From positions 186,001 through 250,000 of the forward strand of contig JAKULF010000003.1 of the NCBI GenBank assembly GCA_022661535.1: 64,000 nucleotides of DNA. The letters are read 5' to 3'. This DNA comes from Eutypa lata. Lineage: Eukaryota > Ascomycota > Sordariomycetes > Xylariales > Diatrypaceae. The notes beneath the pieces are model-generated. The model ran no database searches. It was not told the origin of the DNA and saw only the letters and a program-made list of their open reading frames with translations. Below, piece by piece: positions 57,345 through 64,000 of this stretch. The number at the start of each line of letters is the position of its first letter. Position 1 is the first letter of the stretch. A program made the translations under genes and the position numbers.

Positions 57345-60300
57345 TTGTAAGTAAGCTCCGTAAGTTAGAGGCAGAGCTTCGCTTCGGTCTCAGGTTGTAG
57401 CAATGCTAACAACTAGTTATTACTTTGCAACTAAGGCCGACGACACACACACGCACACACAGACACACCGAGAGCAGACACGGGAAGCTTAGGGAAGAGA
57501 AAGATGGACACTGGAAAATTTTATCGCGACGTTTATTCACTTCACACCTTATCGGGACTATAACTAATTCCTACTAACGTCTAGTTACTTAGGCCTTCCC
57601 TTTCCCTTGCTCCTGGTTCGGACTGCGGGGCGGATGGGGAGGGGATTTAATCAATCAATCAGTCATTCAGCCAGCCCGTCTCACTGGCCTAGGGTTATTG
57701 GATTGGGGTCCTGTCTTGAGGGGAATGGTATGGTCCCGTGAGCCCACGGGGGCGGTCAGTCAGTTTAACTATTCCTTCTACCCCCTGTAGTAACTAGCCC
57801 ACTGGGAAGTTGGATCCTCTAGTATAAGTAGTCGAACCCCTGGGCCTTAGGCAGCGGTCTATTCGGCACCGTCCAACGGGAAAGCGGGAATGGAGAACTT
57901 GGCAAGGCTTGGTCCAATCAGTCGAGATGGTTCGGTTGCGTTGCCGCATCAGCTGCGGGGAAAGAGAAAAAAGAGGACCATCCACCATCTTCCCCCCCCA
58001 ATAAATAAGCGAATTGGGACTTTGGGGGTTTGGGGTGGGTGAGATTGGGGTAGTTAGTTAGCTAGGTAGTGGTAGGAATTGGCTCCACGACGTGTCCCCC
58101 CGAAATGCGGCGAATGAAAATTACTCTCGGAAACGTGGTGCGCTGCATCGATGGCTAGTTCAGAGTAAAGCCGGCACTTGTAGAAAAAGCTTTTCGGGAT
58201 ATGGGGCCAATTGTTACAGAATAACTTCGAATATGTATACTGTAAGGGCATGCAACTCTTATATCCTTATCAGGCTTGCTGCTACTTATGTGGAGTTGCA
58301 AGGCATTGCCTACTGCAATATATCTCCTTGGATGTCTATCTTTTGCCATTGCTATTAATCGCTAACTATGGATTATCCGGTAAGGATCCTTCTGCATCTA
58401 CGCTGCAGAAGGGCCGAGACCAGATCTGTCAGGCATACACACCTCGCTATGTGATGTGTGTCCTGTGTAACGATAAGCTTCTTCAATACTACTTCGCTTA
58501 TCATTGCATGTAGACATCGATATGCCTAGAAGTTGTTAATATGGTTGGCGATTGTGTTCGGGGAAGAGAAGCCGATGTGTCTTAGGATGTCGATCGCGTG
58601 GCCCGGAAACCCGGACTTGATGATGAGCACTGAAAATAATCTACAGTTATTGTGAGTGATATCATGTCTGGAGGCACTCCTACTCTTCTACGCTAGGAAT
58701 GACCACACAGCAAGGCCGACGAGAGGTGACATGTCACATTAGAAATGTGCCCATAACCAGACTGCCCGACCACGTAGAAAATCCCTTGAATTCCTTCTGA
58801 GATGCAAATCGGATACCACATTAGCTGTTGTTACAATGACGGCTATTGTCTTGGTTGTGCTTTCAACCCAGCGCAGCCAAATATGAGATAGGGGCAACTG
58901 GGGCATAGGTGACCAGGTCTTAGTGATCAAGGATAGTACTGATCGGTATCTGAGTAGCTGATATATGAACGACGTCAGTCTCGCAACACAATTAGGAATA
59001 TATTTATAAACACGATAAATCGTGCCACAGTGTGTAGTCAGAGGATATAGTAGGTGTTCAAAGAAGTTCTTCATCATTCACTAGCCGCCATCGGCATAGA
59101 CCCGACTCAGTTTACTTCTACAGCTAGTTTTGAGAAGAGAGGCAGTCGACTACTAATTTCTCAGAACACCAAATACCATCTTAGCTACAGAACTATTTGG
59201 ATACTCTTATTTGAACCAGACTGCAGATCGTCTCAAGGCGGCATCGTTACTGGACGCCCTGACGCCTTGGGGTGGTAGCAGTTCAGGGTATTAAACGCCC
59301 CTCGATCTCGGGCCGGGTGGCCCACTAAATGTTTCACCGTCGCCGAGGCCTTGGGTCCCGTCATTAGCTCCCGCAACGGTCGCGCTAGGTACCTATCGTT
59401 TGCCGCTTATTAACGGGGTGAGTCTGCCTTACAATTGTGACCCACCTAGGGAGCTTGAACACGACGTGGTTAGTTTCTGATTGCCTCTGATGTTGGATTT
59501 TCGTGCATGAAATTCGGGATAGGAGGTTGGAACGTAGCGTTTTGAGAGCTTATCTGAAACGCAGTCTCCAAGAGTAGGTATTACCTATTGCGGCACTGCT
59601 GTTAATCGTGGCCACCTTGCACTTCCGACGTTGCCGTCACCTGAGGGCTCGACTGCCTTAGATCACTTGCTTGCGCCGTGGGATGAGAGATTCGTCATCA
59701 CGGAAGATACGATTGGACTTGGTCAGTTGGCAGTTGGTGATGTTATGGCAAGGAGCGAAGGAAATATATGTTACTCCGTGGTGGAACAGGCTAGATCCGA
59801 ATAATGGGATCTTCGGTCGTTCCTCCTAAGCTCCTAAATAACTAGCTAGGGGTAGATGGAAATCAATCAACTTCATCGTCGATATGTAAGAATGGTTGGT
59901 CTGCGCCGATTCAACAAGGCGCAGTATAGTTACATACAGCTTCTTGGGTAGAGTGTCCAGCCTCGGAATGAGTAACCGATTGGATACAAACGTCGATCAC
60001 GGGAGTTGACGTATGTACAGTAGTTGTTTTGGGGCCTTAGTAAGGGCCGGCCGACCAAGAAGACAGATTGGTACTTTCTTTCATCGCCCGGATTGGTGGC
60101 GAATCCTGGTGCGATGGATGTGGAAACGAGACATTGAATACTTACCTTTACTAGTACCTAGACGACTGTGCCGTAAGCTGGATGTAACACCAGAATGCTC
60201 TTTAGCGTGCGAAATGGTTGGAAACTTTTGGGGGTTATATAGTAATTTTGTTTCCGAACCCAGCATCTTGTGCTATTTTTGGTCGTCTCGATGCGACGTC

Positions 60301-61394
60301 AAGAGGCGTGTCTCGCTTTCGCGGCCTCCTTTCTATCTATGTGCATTGCACATGATGCGATTCTCTGGAAATCCTTCGGAGAATAAAAACGTTTCGCTCG
60401 GCCCGTAGTCAAATAAACAGCGATGATTCTTTTGATTTCAAATAACTCACTACTTGATTGTTGTTACGAAACCAACGGCAATTCCTTCAACTCTTGTACT
60501 TAACTAACAAAGTCATTACATGAAGGATTCGAGGGGGAAGGATTAATGAATTAAATCCTAGCCCGTCTTCCTGTTCGTACGGTCATGGTCATGACGGCCT
60601 AGATTAGCACGTTGGGTCCTTCGTAGATTCGATCAAATAAGGTTGCGTGGGTCCCGATGAGCTCAGCTAAGCGGGGGACGGACCCCGTCAAACACGTGCA
60701 AAGACGCTGAAGAATAACTACGTGCATACGTAGAAAGCCAAAGGCCGTGATCATCGGTCGATCACTGTAGATCGATGTTTGTACGGCGATGCTTACAACG
60801 CCATGTTCTCGGGCTCTTCAGAGTGGAAGCAAGACTATGCGGGAAAGAATGTAAGGAAATGCGAAAAATCGGCGACCACTCCACGCTTCGCCGTGATAGT
60901 TTCAGCTTATCGTATTTCTAGAGTAGGTAGGTCAGGTAATTTTGGATTTTAGAGCTTTCATCGACCCCAACAGTTCGTTGCACAAGTGACCGAAGAAAAC
61001 CTTTCGGCGGCCGGTTTACATGTATACTTCTTAGTTAGGAGCTGATTCGTAAGTGTTACCTCGCATGCGCCACTCATAAATAGGAAATGCAATGGCGGTT
61101 GCCCCTAAGTATGCCCAAGCCAACAGCTTCCGTCCAAGGCTAGGCCCCAGCCAGCCATGCATCTTGTTCCTGCAGGTAGCATCCGCCCTTAGCCATCCAG
61201 GAGCTAACTTTGTTCACATACGAAGTACTTCCTGAGCTTACTATTACTTATCAAGACCACCTCTGGGACTGCTTAGCCAGTGTGAAATCTCTTCAATATG
61301 TCTTCTACTACAAGCCGGTCTCTCTCTTCTGTAGACACCCTCTCTCCCTCCTCTTCACTTCTGGTGCTCGAAGAAGAAGAAGAAGAACGGGGCC
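57345..61394. other. Large gene-free region (4 kb)
   Basis: Frames at 58092-58513, 58739-59278 and 60013-60408 were examined; none has a domain, splice context or codon bias that supports a gene. The left 400 bases are the MFS promoter (CA repeat near 57440-57470). The right end holds the promoter of the PAN-like gene with a GAA repeat. No tRNA recognised. Confidence 0.5.
61368..61388. repeat. GAA microsatellite in 5' leader
   Basis: About six GAA units (AGAAGAAGAAGAAGAA) end a few bases before the start codon of the PAN-like gene. Confidence 0.8.
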
Positions 61395-62315
61395 ATGTCC
61401 CATAAGCAGGAGTCGATACTCACACAGCCCGGCCTCGAAGTTGTGATCCCGACGACACCAACACCGCCGCCAAAGATCATCATCCGGGGGCCTGCCGTTC
61501 CCGAGAAGGACCGGGGTCCCTCGGCGAGTCCACTGCTCGCGAGAGGGCGAAATAGATCAAATTTACAGGTCCCGCCCATAAGCGCGTGGTCCGATTCACC
61601 TGTCTCGGAGTACGGCAGCATCTTCCCTCGGTCGGCATACTATCGACAATCGCCTTGGCCGCTAGTCCAAGATGGCTCTAGCCCATGGCCCTCGTCTAAT
61701 GGGAAAAATACCGGCGCGGAGAGGCGAACGTTCGCGTTCCTGGGAAGGACGAAATTCTGGCTCATACTGGGACCAATATTCTTGTTGCTAGCCGTCGGCC
61801 TTGCCGTTGGCTTAGGGGTGGGGCTGGGGGTGTTCGGAACAGGTGCCGAAGATAATGGGAGCGAGTCCGGCAGCTCGGGGGATAGCTCAGGGAATACCTC
61901 TGGGAATACATCCGGAGGTGTTGGTGTCGAGAGCCTGAGCCCCACCACGCCTGCATCGATGACATCGACAGCACCTTCACCTACGGTGTCTGTGTTGAAG
62001 TTGGCCCCGACGCCAATCAAATGTCCCGATGCGAATGAGTCGGTGTACCAGCCGAATCCCGATACACGGCCGTTCCTTGTCCGGTGCGACGTCACCTACA
62101 ACAGCAGCGACATGGGCGGATCGTCCGCTACGAATGATACTCGGAGGAAAGACACGGAGAGCGTCGAGGAGTGCATCGATGTGTGCGCCCAGGACAGCGA
62201 TTGCGCTGGTGCCAGCTGGGGTAAATCTGAGGGCAAATTCACCTGCTGGATGAAAAAGTCCTTGGAGGAGAGCACGGGGAAACTGGATTGGTTCTCCGTG
62301 ATCAAACGGGAATAG
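61395..62315 (+). CDS. Single-pass type II membrane protein with PAN/Apple-like Cys domain, 306 aa
   Basis: Single exon. Residues 1-115 are a polar, Pro/Ser-rich cytoplasmic region (VVIPTTPTPPPKIIIRGPA, ISAWSDSPVSEYGSIFP). One strong transmembrane helix follows at about 119-147 (FWLILGPIFLLLAVGLAVGLGVGLGVF), preceded by basic residues, so type II topology. Outside is a Gly/Ser/Thr-rich stalk (148-205). The C-terminal 95 residues hold paired Cys: KCPDANESVYQ, FLVRCDVTY, SVEECIDVCAQDSDCAGASWGK, KFTCWMKK. The pattern C-x3-C-x6-C-x-G-x-x-W resembles PAN/Apple folds, which bind proteins or sugars. Proteins of this design are common at the surface of Sordariomycetes and are uncharacterised. Confidence 0.82.
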   Translation: MSHKQESILTQPGLEVVIPTTPTPPPKIIIRGPAVPEKDRGPSASPLLARGRNRSNLQVPPISAWSDSPVSEYGSIFPRSAYYRQSPWPLVQDGSSPWPSSNGKNTGAERRTFAFLGRTKFWLILGPIFLLLAVGLAVGLGVGLGVFGTGAEDNGSESGSSGDSSGNTSGNTSGGVGVESLSPTTPASMTSTAPSPTVSVLKLAPTPIKCPDANESVYQPNPDTRPFLVRCDVTYNSSDMGGSSATNDTRRKDTESVEECIDVCAQDSDCAGASWGKSEGKFTCWMKKSLEESTGKLDWFSVIKRE

Positions 62316-62917
62316 ACTTGACGGATGCCGTCTCTGGCGCATACTTACTTACACATTTTCCTTGGTGTTGTAGATACCCTTAATGGCCGGTTGGGGATTC
62401 GTCCTGTACGAAGTATATATTGTATAACAATAATGACCACGTAATGAATACATTGTACCATGTCCATATATCTTACTGTAGCCTACTAAACCGGGCTTCT
62501 CTCCAGTGTTATATACAGGGGCTCACTTGAGTTGTCAGGTTGTGCAACAGCAACATACAATTGTAAGGATACCCGCATGCCCCAGTGAAATAACCCCGGA
62601 GTTAAGAAAGCTGGGACGCCGGAGCCACCAATTACGTAGCTTCTAAATCTAAGAGAATAGCGAGCTACCCAGGTAGATAGGCGCTGCGATTTTAGTCCAT
62701 TATCAGCTAATTCCACCTTAGACATCGCCACAAGCACGGAAGTCAAATCAACGACAGCAGAAGGGCGCCTAACTGCCACAGAATCTCGAGCGGGCATCGC
62801 CAATTCCCACGGACTGCTAACGGACTGCTAATTGAACCTCAGCTCTCTCAATCAAGTGGAAACCTGGCACGCGGTTCGGTCTGGTTTTCTTTGCCTAGAA
62901 GGGAAAGGTTTTTTAAG
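62316..62917. other. Intergenic, promoter of COX23
   Basis: A 105-codon minus-strand frame (62486-62803) and frames nearer to 62830 carry no domain. The COX23 promoter lies on the right. Confidence 0.45.
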
Positions 62918-63425
62918 ATGTCTTCCAAGAATGATGACGAGAAGAAGAAGGATGATCCTTGGGATAAGGACACGCAGCGGAAGTTCCAGAAGTAAGCCTA
63001 CTAGTCCTTCTACAGATACATAGTCAATCGAATTCCTATTTCCCAAGCGGTCGCTGATATTGCTCTCGCGCAGCAAATCCAAGAGCGAATACCTCGACCC
63101 TTGCCAAGAAGCCGCCGCGCGAAGCATCCGATGTCTAAATAGGAATGGAGGAGAGAGGGCCATGTGTACAGACTATTTCGAGTGAGTGGCTGTGTCGTTT
63201 TCGTTTCTAGACGATTAGATGTCGGATGGGAAGATAGTCGATCATCTGGAAGAAGGGACTGGCTAACGGAAGGCTAGGGCATATCGTGACTGCAAGAAGG
63301 AATGGGTAGGTCAAAACTGACAACCTCGCTGTGGAATGGCCCATGGCCGATGGATGCTGACAGTCTCCTAGATGAATAGGATCAAAGAAGAGAAGAAGAA
63401 GTCGGGCAAGTGGTTTTCAGTATAA
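62918..63425 (+). CDS. COX23: Cox23, twin CX9C mitochondrial protein for cytochrome oxidase assembly, 4 exons, 87 aa
   Basis: Exons 62918-62991, 63074-63181, 63278-63305 and 63372-63425; introns 62992-63073, 63182-63277 and 63306-63371; closes at 88 codons. A charged N-terminus (MSSKNDDEKKKDDPWDKD) leads to a CHCH fold with two CX9C motifs: DPCQEAAARSIRC and MCTDYFEAYRDC. The segments SKSEYLDPCQEAAARSIRC, LNRNGGERAMCTDYFEAYRD and CKKEWMNRIKEEKK are characteristic of Cox23. The protein is imported into the mitochondrial intermembrane space through oxidative folding (Mia40) and is needed for cytochrome c oxidase assembly and copper handling. With exons as short as 28 bases it would be missed by simple frame searches. 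It is the clearest housekeeping gene here. Confidence 0.92.
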
Positions 63426-64000
63426 CGACAAACGCCACATCGCACGTCGCATCGCATCACATCGCATCATAGCGCATAATCACCACACTGTCAACTATTA
63501 TCATTCCACACAAACCAATCCCTTCAGTAGAACCTTGAGCTGAATGTCAGTTCGATGAAGTGGTTGTGCACCTGGGGTATACTATATAGACACGGTATCG
63601 CGCGCGCCGGAAGAGGCCAGCGCAAAGAAGCGCCAGATAGGATGAATCCTGTCTGTGATTGCTACGAACCTACTTCGTAGACTCAATGTAGAATTATATC
63701 CAGCTAGTATACTTCGTAGCCCTAGTAGCTACTTGGTACTCGTAACTACGCCATTGCCATTCTACAGACATCTCGTTACATGACCCCTCGAATGCGAACA
63801 TGAGGGGTTAGAGCTACCTACCTACCCGTGGGCCTAGTTGTACAAAATCGACGTTCCACCGTGTAGTGTAGACTAACATCTCATAGCAGGAGTAAGAAAA
63901 ACTTGATGTGTAATTGTGGAAAATACCGGCTATGCAAACGTAAAATACGCCATCAGCAAAGGCTGGCTAATTGGTATAGCCTCTAGTGCTATATGTTTGA
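63426..64000. other. 3' flank of COX23, end of window
   Basis: Contains a short CATCGCA/CACATCGCAT repeat patch at about 63439-63475 and CTACGAAGTA-type repeats near 63660-63720. No gene recognised. Confidence 0.5.

Noticed and set aside
1..64000. Biosynthetic gene cluster, CRISPR array, intact transposon
   Set aside because: No PKS, NRPS, terpene synthase, spaced direct repeats, transposase, reverse transcriptase or long terminal repeats could be recognised; transporters, oxygenase, SDR and methyltransferase are scattered without a core enzyme.

Overview
The window is nuclear DNA from a filamentous ascomycete (Pezizomycotina), most likely a Sordariomycete. Genes carry many short introns of about 46-170 bases with GT..AG ends and CTAAC/CTGAC-type branch points, and stand alone rather than in operons. 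Families typical of moulds are present: a Zn2Cys6 regulator, a HET domain, a SAT4/rhodopsin membrane protein, a tannase, a GMC oxidase, a CmcJ/AsaB-like oxygenase, an ABCC transporter and MFS carriers. The organism call is inference from gene content and intron style. I rebuilt gene models by joining open frames at splice sites. Where I say a model closes, the summed exon lengths give an uninterrupted reading frame.

Layout. 0.5-1.2 kb: ISG12/IFI6-like protein (-). 1.8-3.8 kb: GMC alcohol-oxidase-like gene with one frameshift (-). 4.6-5.5 kb: BTB protein (+). 6.9-12.1 kb: 16-exon ABCC transporter (-). 12.9-13.6 kb: small secreted GPI-type protein (-). 14.5-14.8 kb: scrap of a 2OG-Fe(II) oxygenase. 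15.0-16.2 kb: conserved protein of unknown function (-). 19.6-20.2 kb: UIM plus OTU-like protein (-). 21.8-22.8 kb: AsaB/GA4-desaturase-like oxygenase (+). 23.3-23.8 kb: decayed phosphatidylserine decarboxylase. 24.5-26.0 kb: SAT4/rhodopsin-like membrane protein (-).

28.8-29.7 kb: SDR (+), followed by a 75-base foldback element. 30.1-32.0 kb: broken HET gene. 32.7-34.5 kb: MCT-type MFS transporter (-), divergent from a Zn2Cys6 regulator at 35.0-37.5 kb (+); this pair looks like a transporter-regulator module. 37.5-42.2 kb is empty. 42.2-43.5 kb: Erg6-like methyltransferase (+). 44.5-45.8 kb: APH-like kinase homologue lacking the metal-binding Asp (+), followed by an ambiguous low-complexity stretch. 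48.4-51.5 kb: 966-aa protein with DUF3716 and a CENP-C-like cupin (+). 51.7-53.9 kb: tannase/feruloyl esterase with a membrane-anchor-like tail (-). 55.2-57.3 kb: allantoate-permease-family MFS (-). 57.3-61.4 kb is empty. 61.4-62.3 kb: type II membrane protein with a PAN-like domain (+). 62.9-63.4 kb: Cox23 (+).

The region reads as an accessory or subtelomere-like neighbourhood (transporters, redox enzymes, several decayed genes, long gene-free gaps) containing one clear housekeeping gene, COX23. I found no complete biosynthetic cluster (no PKS, NRPS or terpene synthase), no intact transposase, no tRNA or rRNA, and no CRISPR array. Nothing stands out as a clear new system. The best leads are the degenerate kinase homologue, the UIM/OTU-like protein, the DUF3716-cupin fusion, the anchored tannase and the foldback element.
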